A stretch of 64,000 bases of DNA from an uncultured Lachnospiraceae bacterium (GCA_934401915.1 CAKRSV010000001.1:1-64000); one strand, 5' to 3'. Shown: positions 25,780 to 37,935, numbered from the stretch's first letter. Notes: a model not told the origin generated them from the sequence alone. Numbers and translations: made by a program.

Positions 25780-27780
25780 CTACTCATATATCTTCTTACA
25801 TATATCTTCCAATGCCATAATAAGATCTGCTATTTCGCTTGCTTTTAATTCCTCTATTGAATATGGCTCTAAAAATTGAACAAGATATTCTTCCTTTGCT
25901 TTCTTCTTTTCATGTGTAAATTCATTCAATTTATCTCTTCCTTCAAAAAACTTTTCAACATCACTTTCACAATTTACACATACTTGAAAACTTCTCCACT
26001 GTCTTTCATATTGCTCTTGATATTTTTTTCTTCCGTTCTCATCAGCAGCCTTAAATTTGTCCTCAAAATTTTCAAGCAAATGCTTCGGTTGGTACCAACT
26101 TGCAATTTTTTTTCTATCACGTTCAGTTGTTGAAACCCTACAAAAATGATTATATTGGCACTCATAACATTTAATCATGCCCTGCAATACCTCTGGATCA
26201 ATCCCTATATTCTTCAAAAACATTTCATTTACAAAATATCCTTCTATAGAGTACTGATGACACACAAAAATTGATTCTTTTAATCCATCAATCTGTTCCT
26301 GTGTTAAATCTCTTCCCATTTTAACCATTTCTGACAACAATTCATCTTTTCTTTGATTCACATCCATGGCATCAGCATCACGAATAATTAAAAAAGGAAT
26401 TTTATACCTATTATTGATTAACAACTCTGCATTTGCAAAAAATTTCAAATTTTCACAGCTTCCTGTAATCAGAACATTAATCTCATCACTTGCTCCCATA
26501 TGTATTTTATTTAAAATACACTCAATAATTGCTTTATCGTCACGACCTTCTACAAAAACAATTCCTTTGTTCACTAGAATATCGTCTGCTCTAATGCCTA
26601 GTTCCTTTATAATTTCCGATACCGTAATATCAGAAATAATTGCCTCGCCAGCGTCTCTTTTTACAAGTTTAATCTGATTTCTTTTCATTTTTCCTACTGT
26701 AATAGGTGAATGAGAAGAAAAGATTACTTGATTATTCACTGATATCATAAGCAAAGTATCTATCATTTTTCTTTGAAGAGATGGATGCAAGTATACCTCT
26801 GGTTCTTCAATAATCAAGATATATTCCGTCTTCTTTTGTGCAAGTTCGACATATGCTTCTAGTATTGATAATATTATCATACTTTGATATCCGGTACCAC
26901 AACTAAGGATATCACTTTCTATGTTAGTACTTTTATCTAAAATTTTTGTATAGTATGTTGTTCCCTTTGAAATATTAACATCTGAACTCACGATGACTTG
27001 AAAATCATTTACACCAATTGCCTTATTATAATAACTTGTAATACTTTCAGAGATTGTCTGACATCTTTTTGCACTTTCATCTGCAATAATATTGTTAAGC
27101 TCACTATAGGAAACTGTACCATTTCCACCAATCGAAATACCCGTCGTCATATTATCATCTAACATCGCAATTAATTCTTTTAAATATGAATTAGTACCAG
27201 CAGTACTCTCATTTTTAGGATCTCTAATAGCCGGAATTACTTTAAGAATAGGTAATATTTTTTTTAATTCAACTTCTTTTATTTCTTTCACTGAATTCAC
27301 ATCTACATAGTATTTTGTTGCCAGCCTGCTATCCGTATTTTTTACAACCATCTTGACACACATAGTATTATCGCTAACTTGATATATCTCTTTTGCTTCA
27401 GCCAATTTTTGTTCACGTGTATCCGCCGCCTTTTTCTTTGCACCCTCAATTTTTTCTACTGCTGAACCATCCTCTTCCATTACTTTTATTTTATCAAATA
27501 ATTTACTAATGGTATCTGCAAACAATTTTTCTTCAAGATATTTATCTGTTACCCCATTAAACCAAATACAGATTTCGATATCGTCATGCGTACCTTTATG
27601 AAAATCACTTCTATCAATAACCTTTTTGGTCGATGGAAATACGCATTGAATCGCATCAAGAATCGCCGATTTTCCAGCATTATTTTGACCTATAAATGCC
27701 ATAATTTTATCATCAATTACTACTTCTCCCGAATCTTTTATTGACTTGTAATTTTTAATTTTAACCTTAAATATATTCAT
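25780..27780 (-). CDS. OLD-family ATPase/TOPRIM nuclease
   Basis: 666 aa. The ABC-type ATPase has Walker A GQNNAGKS (31-38), a signature region SCGTGYQSMIIL and Walker B ILIIEEPEVYLHP. The TOPRIM domain has VFVEGRDDKAII (Glu) and FLIIRDADAMD (DxD). A C-terminal region holds CYECQYNHFC and CVNCE, possibly a zinc site. OLD nucleases act in phage resistance. There is no adjacent UvrD-like helicase, so this is not a Gabija pair. It is isolated beside a spoIIID fragment, consistent with an acquired defence gene. Confidence 0.85.
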   Translation of the reverse strand: MNIFKVKIKNYKSIKDSGEVVIDDKIMAFIGQNNAGKSAILDAIQCVFPSTKKVIDRSDFHKGTHDDIEICIWFNGVTDKYLEEKLFADTISKLFDKIKVMEEDGSAVEKIEGAKKKAADTREQKLAEAKEIYQVSDNTMCVKMVVKNTDSRLATKYYVDVNSVKEIKEVELKKILPILKVIPAIRDPKNESTAGTNSYLKELIAMLDDNMTTGISIGGNGTVSYSELNNIIADESAKRCQTISESITSYYNKAIGVNDFQVIVSSDVNISKGTTYYTKILDKSTNIESDILSCGTGYQSMIILSILEAYVELAQKKTEYILIIEEPEVYLHPSLQRKMIDTLLMISVNNQVIFSSHSPITVGKMKRNQIKLVKRDAGEAIISDITVSEIIKELGIRADDILVNKGIVFVEGRDDKAIIECILNKIHMGASDEINVLITGSCENLKFFANAELLINNRYKIPFLIIRDADAMDVNQRKDELLSEMVKMGRDLTQEQIDGLKESIFVCHQYSIEGYFVNEMFLKNIGIDPEVLQGMIKCYECQYNHFCRVSTTERDRKKIASWYQPKHLLENFEDKFKAADENGRKKYQEQYERQWRSFQVCVNCESDVEKFFEGRDKLNEFTHEKKKAKEEYLVQFLEPYSIEELKASEIADLIMALEDICKKIYE

Positions 27781-28238
27781 TGATTCCTCCCATAATTTCT
27801 TTTATCTTAATAAATGTCAATTTTTTACTCTAATTTTGCTACTTATAATAATCTACTCTTAACTGTTTTAGTCTTATCAAATATTTTCTCGCTTTCAATT
27901 CTTGTTGCATACTCTTCCTCCTCACACATACCTCATTACCATCTCCGTTTCAACTAAAAACGCTTTAATCGTACCAACATATTTCTACCTCATATTCTTT
28001 CTATCCTCTATGTATATACATTTTTCTTATGAAGCCAACTTGCAAATGCGTTTTTTCATGACTTATGTGTTGATATACAGAATATATTTGAATACTTAGT
28101 GCCAATCCGCAATTTAACTGATCCACACACTCTTTATAATAAACTATTTTCTTAAATCATTCAACATCAAATCTAGACAAATGCTGGAGAAACTCTTGTC
28201 TCTCCAGCATTACATTTTATAATTCAAATCTCTGAAAT
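27781..28238. other. Intergenic region with terminator hairpin
   Basis: No gene is seen. The hairpin AATGCTGGAGA/TCTCCAGCATT at 28180-28211 (11-bp perfect arms, 10-nt loop) lies 27 bp after the last ligase gene of the acyl-ligase array and probably ends that transcript. The rest is AT-rich upstream DNA of the OLD-family gene. Confidence 0.6.
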
Positions 28239-29969
28239 TTATAACTGAACAGCCATCTCTTCCAGCTTCCGAAAATCTACCTTACCAATCGGTGTATGCG
28301 GAAACTCCCTCACATATCGATATTCTACCGGGCACATATAGGTCGGTACTTTATCCTTACAGATTTTCCGAAGCAATTCACTACACTGCGCCTGATCCAT
28401 AGCTACAGCCTCGTCATTTAAGATTACATACGCTACCGCCTCATAATAAGCGCTATTTTGCTTGAATCTCGCAACAACCGTGCAATCGCACACTGGCTCT
28501 GCTGATTTAATGACGTCTTCCACCAGATTAGGGAAAATCTTTGCCGGTTGCCCCTCTACTGCTGTGAGATAAATTCTCCGAATTCTTCCCTGATGAAATA
28601 ACAGTCCATCTTTATTGATATATCCAAGGTCACCGGTATGTATCCATCTATTTCCTGCCTCATCCAATGTAATAATTTCTTTAGTCGCCTCTTGATTTTT
28701 ATAGTAACCAAGCATAATGGATGAACCGGATATCCAAATTTCGCCCACTTTTCCATAAGATAATTCTTCACCTGTATCCACATCCATAATTTTAATGGTG
28801 TTGTGAACAAGAGGAATCCCCACGCTCCCAATGGCATTTGCTTTCGGTGTACTGATAACTGCGGTTGCTGCCAACTCTGTCATCCCATAGCCTTTACACA
28901 CTTCATAAGAGCAGTGATGCGCCTTCAAAAATTCATTGACCTTTTCTTCTATTGTGGTATTCAAAGAATCTCCTCCAACACCTGCTGATATAAGAAAAGA
29001 CATATCCATCTTCTGCGTCCTTTTACTTTCAGCTAAATATTTCAAATGATCAGACAGTGCCGAAAAATGATTTGGCCGATATTTTACAAATTCATTGGGA
29101 AAATTTCTTGAATCAAACACCGGATACAGAATTACCTGCAATCCATAACATAATGTTGTATGGATTGCCAATGTTAATCCATATATGATAAAGGGTGGAA
29201 GATCATTGAAATACTTATGCTGCCTTTTAAAAGGAATTCCTAAATACTGATACCCCTGTGCTACCGCATTGATATTGTCATCCGAGAGCATAACTCCTTT
29301 CGAGATTCCCGTTGTTCCACCTGTATGCGCAATAACAAAGCATTTTCCTTTTTCATATCCTGCAATTTTTGCCTGACGCTTCTCCCCAAGTCTTATAAAT
29401 CTTTTCCAGGAAAGAACCTTTTTATCTACTTTATTCCCTATTGTTTTAACGCTGTAGACCGCCTTCTTAATCCCTGTCAAGGATTCCCCGGGAGAAACGA
29501 CAATTATTTTCTTTACAGAGCTTCCCTGTATTGCCTTTTCCATCACTGGATAAGCAAGGTCTACCGTAAGTACATACTTCGCATTACATTCCTGCACATA
29601 TGCCCGCATTTGTTCTTCGTTAGTACGAAGATCTACCAGATTTACGACTGCACCAAGTTTATTCAACGCATATAGACTATATATCGTTTCCGGCATATTT
29701 ACCATACAAGAAATTACTACATCGTTTTTACGCACTCCTGCAGCGTAAAAAGCATTTGCTGCCGCATCTATTTTTTCAAGTAATTCTCCATAAGTAATCT
29801 TATGTCCGAAATAATTCAGTGCTATATCGCGGGGATAATTCTTGTTATTCCGGTAAATCAGTTCATATGCTGTGCACTGTGGTTCACAGGACTGTATTGC
29901 TTCCTCGCTATAATATTTCAGCCATGGCTTATCAATGGACGGATAACCCGTCAGTTCTTCATTTATCAT
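28239..29969 (-). CDS. Acyl-adenylate-forming ligase 1
   Basis: 576 aa from the ATG at 29969 (GGGAGA upstream), giving the same N-terminus as its paralogues: INEELTGYPSIDKPWLKYY. ANL-superfamily motifs are AHTGGTTGISKGVML, GYGMTELAATAV, HTGDLGYINKDG, GRIRRIY and the C-terminal catalytic Lys in PIGKVDFRKL. It should activate a carboxylic acid as acyl-AMP and pass it to CoA or another thiol. It is last gene of the minus-strand array, 51 bp after an acyltransferase. The substrate cannot be read from sequence. Confidence 0.85.
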   Translation of the reverse strand: MINEELTGYPSIDKPWLKYYSEEAIQSCEPQCTAYELIYRNNKNYPRDIALNYFGHKITYGELLEKIDAAANAFYAAGVRKNDVVISCMVNMPETIYSLYALNKLGAVVNLVDLRTNEEQMRAYVQECNAKYVLTVDLAYPVMEKAIQGSSVKKIIVVSPGESLTGIKKAVYSVKTIGNKVDKKVLSWKRFIRLGEKRQAKIAGYEKGKCFVIAHTGGTTGISKGVMLSDDNINAVAQGYQYLGIPFKRQHKYFNDLPPFIIYGLTLAIHTTLCYGLQVILYPVFDSRNFPNEFVKYRPNHFSALSDHLKYLAESKRTQKMDMSFLISAGVGGDSLNTTIEEKVNEFLKAHHCSYEVCKGYGMTELAATAVISTPKANAIGSVGIPLVHNTIKIMDVDTGEELSYGKVGEIWISGSSIMLGYYKNQEATKEIITLDEAGNRWIHTGDLGYINKDGLLFHQGRIRRIYLTAVEGQPAKIFPNLVEDVIKSAEPVCDCTVVARFKQNSAYYEAVAYVILNDEAVAMDQAQCSELLRKICKDKVPTYMCPVEYRYVREFPHTPIGKVDFRKLEEMAVQL

Positions 29970-30020
29970 AGGTACTTCTCCCTCTGTTTTTACTGATTTT
30001 CTTACCATATTATTTTTTCT

Positions 30021-30923
30021 TTATTCCTCTGATTTTTCACAAGCAATGTTTTTAGGTTTATATATCATTCCCTCAATGTAATCAAGATTGAAATATGGCC
30101 ACTCTTTAAGTCGTTCTTCAATATACCAATCCCATTCATTACCCCTTAAATCTTTACGTTGCAGTTGAGGTTCACTTTCCCAAATTTCATATTTCAGCGT
30201 TGCGAGTACATCGCGTAGTTGAGAAATTGCTTTTGCTTTTTGGGTTGAACTATTGCCAAAACGATTCATATCAAACTGCGACCCTATATTAATTTTGAAG
30301 TGCTTTCCATACTGCTCAGCAGCAATAGGAACTATAATGGCATTGCTTTTTTGTGATATTTCCACTATTCCCCAATAACAAGGCAATACTGGCAGATTAG
30401 GCGATAAATTCCATGTACCTTCTGGAAAGTACATTAAGTTACCACCAGCATTCAAATGTTGAATCATTTTTTGTTTAACAGCTATGCGATCCTCTTTTAC
30501 TTTTTCATTGAAATAGATAACACCATTTAATAATAGAAAAGGTGCATCAATAATTCCTTGTATATGCTCATAGTCACCCGATAGCAAATAGTAGTGTTCC
30601 CTAATGGCTTCGCTAACTACTTCAATGTCAAATTTTCCAACATGCGTAACTGCAAATATGATAGGTCGATTACCTTTTGTACGTCTGTCGTTTAGAATTT
30701 CATAAGAGAACCCACCCAAATGATTTTTAGCTATATAAATGAGCAATACGATCCAATGCAGTCTTTTTCTTGTTTGTAGAGAAATATTTCCCCAAAATCC
30801 TTTTTCATCTTTTTCTCGCAATTTATAATAATGTTTATAAAAATCTTCTTCTCGCTGCTTTCTCTCACTATCACTTATTGATGAATCCATAATTTTCAGT
30901 TGTTCAGCTGCAAGTACGTTCAT
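30021..30923 (-). CDS. PlsC-type acyltransferase 1
   Basis: 300 aa from the ATG at 30923, with AGGAG 6 nt upstream. Lysophospholipid acyltransferase signature: catalytic H-x4-D in THVGKFDIEVV and glycerol-phosphate-type FPEGTWNLSPNLP. No transmembrane helix stronger than one N-terminal amphipathic segment (LHWIVLLIYIA). Belongs to the FPEGTWN subgroup shared with the proteins at 34550 and 35346. The acyl acceptor is unknown. Confidence 0.83.
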   Translation of the reverse strand: MNVLAAEQLKIMDSSISDSERKQREEDFYKHYYKLREKDEKGFWGNISLQTRKRLHWIVLLIYIAKNHLGGFSYEILNDRRTKGNRPIIFAVTHVGKFDIEVVSEAIREHYYLLSGDYEHIQGIIDAPFLLLNGVIYFNEKVKEDRIAVKQKMIQHLNAGGNLMYFPEGTWNLSPNLPVLPCYWGIVEISQKSNAIIVPIAAEQYGKHFKINIGSQFDMNRFGNSSTQKAKAISQLRDVLATLKYEIWESEPQLQRKDLRGNEWDWYIEERLKEWPYFNLDYIEGMIYKPKNIACEKSEE

Positions 30924-31007
30924 AAAATCTCCTGTCATCTCCCGAGGTCATATAGACGCCACAAAATCGGAATTTTTACCACATTTTCAATTAGAATTGC
31001 AAACCCG

Positions 31008-31718
31008 TTACGCAATTATCTTTTGAGGTTTCTTTTTATGTGACCGCTTTTTGTTATTCTTATTTTTCTTCTTGTTTCTCTTTTTGTTTCTTTTGTTTCT
31101 ATTTTTCTTCCAATTTTTCAATGATCTGATATAATTTGCCCGGTCTCTCATTGAGCACAATGCATCTCTGCATTTATACCACAAGAGAATAAATAAGCCC
31201 AACGCAGCTAAAATAGGAAGTGTATCAATAAATGTTATTTGTGTATAATTTTCACTCCACTCAGAAAGCAGCAATTTCCCATTTCTTTCTGTTAATAAAT
31301 ACTTAATAATACAAAGAGAACTACACAAAGCCCCCAATTGCAGGGAAGAAATTCTTCCCGAAACAACATTTCTGAGCCACGAATATGGCTTTTTCTGTGA
31401 AAAACGGTTTGTAGTCTTATTTACAATTTTAATATAATTTTTCTCAAATCCATCCGGTCCATCCAAAAAGACAGCGATGTATGCCGCTATGCGTAGCATG
31501 ACATCTTTTTTTGCCTGAATTATTCTCTGAAATGAAAAAAGCACTACATATGGGAGCAGCAGAAGCCATACATTATCAAACTGCAACCCAATTCCAATTA
31601 TTGCTACTGTAATCGTATACATAGCAATAATATAATTGCTTTGTATCGCTACAATTTCCTGCATTTCCGCTTTCAGGGGTGCGTATTGATTGTAATGAAT
31701 CGTGTTTTTCTTGTTCAT
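31008..31718 (-). CDS. Membrane protein with lysine-rich tail, function unknown
   Basis: 236 aa. A soluble N-terminal helix (YNQYAPLKAEMQEIVAIQ) is followed by two close membrane segments (IIAMYTITVAIIGIGL, VWLLLLPYVVLFSFQ), then RIAAYIAVFLDG, and further hydrophobic stretches near 130-185. The last 40 residues are almost only Lys, Arg and Asn. Such N-terminal arrangements occur in uncharacterised bacterial membrane proteins. It is embedded in the ligase/acyltransferase array and may anchor or scaffold its enzymes; that is inference. Confidence 0.6.
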   Translation of the reverse strand: MNKKNTIHYNQYAPLKAEMQEIVAIQSNYIIAMYTITVAIIGIGLQFDNVWLLLLPYVVLFSFQRIIQAKKDVMLRIAAYIAVFLDGPDGFEKNYIKIVNKTTNRFSQKKPYSWLRNVVSGRISSLQLGALCSSLCIIKYLLTERNGKLLLSEWSENYTQITFIDTLPILAALGLFILLWYKCRDALCSMRDRANYIRSLKNWKKNRNKRNKKRNKKKNKNNKKRSHKKKPQKIIA

Positions 31719-31833
31719 GTCTACTCCTCCTTTGTATTGTGGTTTACGTTAAATTTTGCTACTTTCTTATAATTAATCCTCCTGTGCTATAACTATTATC
31801 TGTCATATATCTTTTGTTCTTTCCCTATCTTTA

Positions 31834-33568
<1,735 letters not shown>

Positions 33569-33608
33569 AGCATTTCTCTCCTTTTGTGCACTATTTTTGT
33601 ACAAAACC

Positions 33609-34568
33609 TTATCCTTTTTTAAGTTTTCTTAGCGACACATTCTTTTTCAAGAACATAATCAAGTCATATTTTTGTTCCCGCTGACGCTGAATCAGCTTTG
33701 GCGCCAGCACCCATGCATTTGATTCATTGATCTGTATATGATCCACAAATTTGTTCACTTCCTCCGGTGCCGGAATTTTCCCTTTATATGTTGTAAGTTC
33801 CTCCTCCCATACATCGTTGTACCAATCCTGGCATTCATAAGCCTGTTTCCGGGCTTCCATCCAAAAGGCATGTACATCCTCAGGCATATCCTTTCTATTA
33901 AGAGGAACTGCATACTCTTCAATTAACTTCCACAACATTGTCGCCATGGCGTCGCGAAGCCGTGTCTTTGCCTCATCTTTTTCTAATAAGCCTAATTGCA
34001 TGGGATTGCCCACACTAATGTAAATGTCCTTTGAGCCATAGTCATTAAAGGTGATAACAGGTACACACTCAACTCCACATTCTCTTGCCAGCAGCCACGG
34101 TCCGGCAAATAGTCTGTTTATCAGTTTTTCCTCTGTATTGTTATAGCCCCCTTCCGGGAATAACAAGATACTGTTTCCGGCATTAAGAAGTCTTTTCATT
34201 TTTTGAACAGCCTGCCGTCTGCTTTCCAGATCACATCTGTTTACATAGACCATTCCATTCGCCCACAACGCCAAAAACCAAGGGTTATGTTCTGTCTGAT
34301 CCGTCGAACCGCTCAACACATAAGCATTGCGATCTATTGCATACAATGCTGAAATTATGTCTTCATCAAAGAAATGATTGCAGGCAAAGACATAATTTTT
34401 TTCCTTTTGTAAATGGAGATAATTCACAATATGTATCTTTCTCTTTGTTCCTAATTTAAGAAAAATATGCCAGCCTCTATTCAACATTTTTCTAATACGC
34501 AGTCCTGCCTCCGAGGTAAAATGCTCCACATCTGCATATTCATATTTTTTCAATCCCGTTTTTCGCAT
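33609..34568 (-). CDS. PlsC-type acyltransferase 2
   Basis: 319 aa. Catalytic H-x4-D in CNHFFDEDIISA and FPEGGYNN. The N-terminus ADVEHFTSEAGLRIRKMLNRG is shared with the 367-aa enzyme at 37913 (DVDHFTTDTGLFLRRK), defining a second subgroup. It overlaps the preceding acyltransferase gene by 19 nt and lies 41 bp upstream of the phase-variable ligase start. Confidence 0.83.
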   Translation of the reverse strand: MRKTGLKKYEYADVEHFTSEAGLRIRKMLNRGWHIFLKLGTKRKIHIVNYLHLQKEKNYVFACNHFFDEDIISALYAIDRNAYVLSGSTDQTEHNPWFLALWANGMVYVNRCDLESRRQAVQKMKRLLNAGNSILLFPEGGYNNTEEKLINRLFAGPWLLARECGVECVPVITFNDYGSKDIYISVGNPMQLGLLEKDEAKTRLRDAMATMLWKLIEEYAVPLNRKDMPEDVHAFWMEARKQAYECQDWYNDVWEEELTTYKGKIPAPEEVNKFVDHIQINESNAWVLAPKLIQRQREQKYDLIMFLKKNVSLRKLKKG

Positions 34569-35329
34569 TTGTCATATTGCCTCCCATAAATCACGGATTT
34601 TTCATATTCCCAATCTAACGGCGGATATTCTTTGATAATCTCGTTTTTTTCCTCTTCCAACCTTTGATTTCCAACTTCTTCTCTTGCCGTTATTTTTAAA
34701 CTCCCCTCCATTAATTCCCATCTTAATGTAGCCATGATATCGCGAAGCATCTGTATTCCAATGCGATAATCGGCTAATTTTTCTCCATAAATTGGTTCTT
34801 CAAATTTTACAAAACAATCTTTCGTTTTTCTATCATATTGAATTGCCATAGGGATAATCTGTGCCTGCGCCTTATCTGCAATTTCTATGATTCCCCACCG
34901 CATTGGCAACATCAGAAGATTATCTGTTAAATTCCACGTTCCTTCCGGAAACCATAAAATAGATTGTCCATGCTTTAAATAAAATAATATTTTCGCCTTT
35001 GCATCCGATCTTTCTTTTCGATCTTTCCGATCCACCCAGATTGCACCAAGCAAATTAAAGAAAATACGATCCATCCTATACAGATTTTGTTTCCCAAGCA
35101 ATGTATAACTTCTTTTTCCGGTTGCTTTCATTGCTATTGGAATATCCGTAAATTGAGAATGATTGCACGCATAAATAACTGGTTTATCCGGCAAAGTTTC
35201 GCATGAATTAATCTTAGTAATTTTATATCTGATTTTTATATTCGAAAGCGACAGCACGACAGGATACAATGCATCTCTTATTTCATCACCTATCCTTTGC
35301 TCTTTCACACTGCCTTTCCAACTTCCCAA
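34550..35329 (-). CDS. PlsC-type acyltransferase 3
   Basis: 259 aa from a TTG start at 35329 (GGGAG upstream). H-x4-D in CNHSQFTDIPIA and FPEGTWNLTDNLLMLP place it in the same subgroup as acyltransferases 1 and 4. Stop and start overlap with the next gene. The acceptor is unknown; a lysophosphatidate-like or amino-acyl acceptor is possible. Confidence 0.82.
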   Translation of the reverse strand: MGSWKGSVKEQRIGDEIRDALYPVVLSLSNIKIRYKITKINSCETLPDKPVIYACNHSQFTDIPIAMKATGKRSYTLLGKQNLYRMDRIFFNLLGAIWVDRKDRKERSDAKAKILFYLKHGQSILWFPEGTWNLTDNLLMLPMRWGIIEIADKAQAQIIPMAIQYDRKTKDCFVKFEEPIYGEKLADYRIGIQMLRDIMATLRWELMEGSLKITAREEVGNQRLEEEKNEIIKEYPPLDWEYEKSVIYGRQYDKCEKRD

Positions 35330-35345
35330 TTTTATGTTTCTCCCT

Positions 35346-36161
35346 TTACCTGTGTATCCGGTTTCTAATGATTTCCATATTAAACTGCGGCCACTCCGCC
35401 AGACGCTCTGTCAGGAAATCACGGTAATAATGCTCTGGAATATCTGCGCGCTTCTCCTGGGGATAATGCTCCCAGATTTTCCACTTTAGGGTTGCAAGAA
35501 CATCCCTCAGCTTTTCACATTCTGCCTTCCAGTCCTCCGACTCTACATAAAACTTTTCCCCCACATTAATTGTGAAATGTCTTTTCCGCTGATCAATCGC
35601 TATCGGAACAATCGGAACATTCCCTGCTTTTGCCGCCTTAAGTGCTCCTGGATAAATCGGATATAGAGGAAGGGACTCTGAAACATTCCATATTCCCTCC
35701 GGAAAAAGAAAAATCGGCACATCATTTTTAAGTGCTTTTATCATCATGGACAAGGTATTTCTCCGGTCTGTTTTGTCCTCCGTATCTACATATATCACTC
35801 CGGTCAGTCGAAAAAAGTAATCAGCAAACTCTCCATACATCAGTTCCCAGTCACCTGCGATTGTATAGCTGTATAACTCCAATGCCTCCTTCAGCATTTC
35901 CCAGTCATATTTTCCTATATGGGTACCGGCATATACCACTGTTTCATCCGGTTCAAGGTCTGACGCATCTCCAATCACTTCATATGTCAGACCACAAATC
36001 CGGCTTTTTATATGCAAGAGCACTTTCACATAAGGTGAAATCCATTTGCGGAATTTTTTTCCTTTAAAGTTTGCCTCGCAATGAATAAATCTCTCTTTTT
36101 TCCTTTTGGACTTTGCAATCTGCCAGTCAGCGTATTTTAGAAAAAATCTGTTTTTCCACAT
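35346..36161 (-). CDS. PlsC-type acyltransferase 4
   Basis: 271 aa, basic N-terminus (KSKRKKERF). H-x4-D in GTHIGKYDWEML and FPEGIWNVSESLPLYP. It lies 16 bp before acyltransferase 3 and 55 bp after ligase 3, so these form one transcript. Subgroup as acyltransferase 1. Confidence 0.82.
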   Translation of the reverse strand: MWKNRFFLKYADWQIAKSKRKKERFIHCEANFKGKKFRKWISPYVKVLLHIKSRICGLTYEVIGDASDLEPDETVVYAGTHIGKYDWEMLKEALELYSYTIAGDWELMYGEFADYFFRLTGVIYVDTEDKTDRRNTLSMMIKALKNDVPIFLFPEGIWNVSESLPLYPIYPGALKAAKAGNVPIVPIAIDQRKRHFTINVGEKFYVESEDWKAECEKLRDVLATLKWKIWEHYPQEKRADIPEHYYRDFLTERLAEWPQFNMEIIRNRIHR

Positions 36162-36216
36162 ATTTTCTTTCGTACCCGTTCTATGGTGTCAATGGTTAAT
36201 ATCTAAAACCATTTTT

Positions 36217-37935
36217 CTAGTTAACCATTTTTTCCAACTTTCGATAATCCATTTTCCCTGCTGCCGTTCTGGGAAGCATTTCTATCTGGCGGAATTCCTT
36301 GGGCTGTTCCCACGCTTCCAACTTTTCGGCTGCTGTCTGTCGCATTTGGTTTTCTAATTTCTCCCATGCAGCCTCTGAATCTTTTACAACAAACGCAATG
36401 AGTTCATGTTCTATTCCTTCTTTTGCTCTTCCGACCACAACAACCGTTTCTACGCCCGCTTCTTTTTCCAATACCTCCTCAATGAGCTTAGGAAAAACCT
36501 TATGGTAGATTCCATCCATACGTACCGAGATAATTCTTTTGATCCTTCCCACCACTGAAAGGAATCCGTCCTCACTTATATGTCCAATATCCCCGGAGTG
36601 TACCCACAGCATCCCATCCTCATGCCGTTTTATGATTTTATTGGTCTCTTCTTCCTGCTTATAATAACCAAGCATCATGGTTGGTGTGTGAAAACAGATT
36701 TCTCCATCTTTATCATAGGTAAGCTCGTTAGTAGTTCCCGGCTCCACGATTTTGATAATTGTTCCGGGGAGCGGTATTCCAACTGTTCCAATTCGGTTTA
36801 CATCCGGATTAGAGGTAACTACAGTTGAGCCAACCTCCGTCATTCCATAGCCGATACATAACTTTGCATCAGAATGGTGTGCCCTGAGAAATTCATTTGC
36901 TCTTTCTTCCAATGTAGTCGGAATTGCCTCTCCTCCTGCTGCAAGAACTTTAATAAAATTAAGATTCATCCTTTTTACTTTTCGATTGTTGATAATGCTT
37001 TCGATTCCTGCAATTCCATTTACAAAATAATTGGGTTTATACTTTGCAAAATATTTTCCCGCATTCATTGGAGTCGGATCCAAAATAATCGTATTAATCA
37101 GACCAAGGCATAAAGGCATATGCATTGCGAAAACAAGTCCGAATGCCACAAACTGCGGTATGGAATCCATAAACACATCCCCACGCTTTATCAATATCCC
37201 TGCTCTTTGATACTGCATAACCAGCGCATTCAGCATCCCGTTTGTAAGAATGACTGCCTTAGACTTTCCCGTTGTGCCGCTGGTATAAATCATTGCAACG
37301 GGTAACTCTCCCTTATTTATCTCTGACACCTCACCACTCATTGCACAGTTCATTTGTAACCAGTATAATATTCTTTTTCCATTATCCTTCAGTTTCCGCT
37401 CTTTCCACTTGATTATATTTTTCGTAACCGGATCAGCTTCCTCACCTATAGACAATAGCAGCACGTTTTTAACAGAGGTTCCCTCAAGAGCTTCCTTTCT
37501 CTTTTCCCACAACGTATTCAATGTTACATACAAAACGGACGCTGTCTTGCGTAACTCCTCATGCAATTCTTTATTTTCTGCCGTAACATACATGATATTT
37601 GCAACCGCGCCAATATAACTGCACGCATAAAGCAGAATTATTGTCTGTGGCATATTTAAGGTCTGAAAAGTAATAATGTCACCTTCCTGAATTCCTATAC
37701 TTTTTAATTTTCCCGCGGCATTACGAATTTTTGAAAACAGTTCCTGGTATGTAATTTTTCTATGAAAATAGAGGAGTGCCGTATCCGTCAGATAATCCTT
37801 ATTATTTTCGTATAACATTCGGAAGGCACTGCACTCAGGTATCTCCTCTTCCATAAGTGCCTTATCATAGTATTTCAACCAGGGCTTATCAATCGACGAA
37901 TAACCAGTCAAATCACATTCTGTCTGTGCAATCAT
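36217..37935 (-). CDS. Acyl-adenylate-forming ligase 3
   Basis: 572 aa. N-terminus DLTGYSSIDKPWLKYYDKAL, then IYTSGTTGKSKAVIL, GYGMTEVGSTVV, SGDIGHISEDG, GRIKRII and the catalytic Lys in TAAGKMDYRKL. Its start overlaps the end of acyltransferase 5 by 23 nt. All acyl-AMP ligase motifs are intact. No peptidyl or acyl carrier protein domain is attached. Confidence 0.85.
   Translation of the reverse strand: MIAQTECDLTGYSSIDKPWLKYYDKALMEEEIPECSAFRMLYENNKDYLTDTALLYFHRKITYQELFSKIRNAAGKLKSIGIQEGDIITFQTLNMPQTIILLYACSYIGAVANIMYVTAENKELHEELRKTASVLYVTLNTLWEKRKEALEGTSVKNVLLLSIGEEADPVTKNIIKWKERKLKDNGKRILYWLQMNCAMSGEVSEINKGELPVAMIYTSGTTGKSKAVILTNGMLNALVMQYQRAGILIKRGDVFMDSIPQFVAFGLVFAMHMPLCLGLINTIILDPTPMNAGKYFAKYKPNYFVNGIAGIESIINNRKVKRMNLNFIKVLAAGGEAIPTTLEERANEFLRAHHSDAKLCIGYGMTEVGSTVVTSNPDVNRIGTVGIPLPGTIIKIVEPGTTNELTYDKDGEICFHTPTMMLGYYKQEEETNKIIKRHEDGMLWVHSGDIGHISEDGFLSVVGRIKRIISVRMDGIYHKVFPKLIEEVLEKEAGVETVVVVGRAKEGIEHELIAFVVKDSEAAWEKLENQMRQTAAEKLEAWEQPKEFRQIEMLPRTAAGKMDYRKLEKMVN

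Noticed and set aside
25780..27780. Gabija defence system
   Set aside because: Only the OLD-like GajA-type architecture is present; no UvrD-like helicase gene is adjacent.
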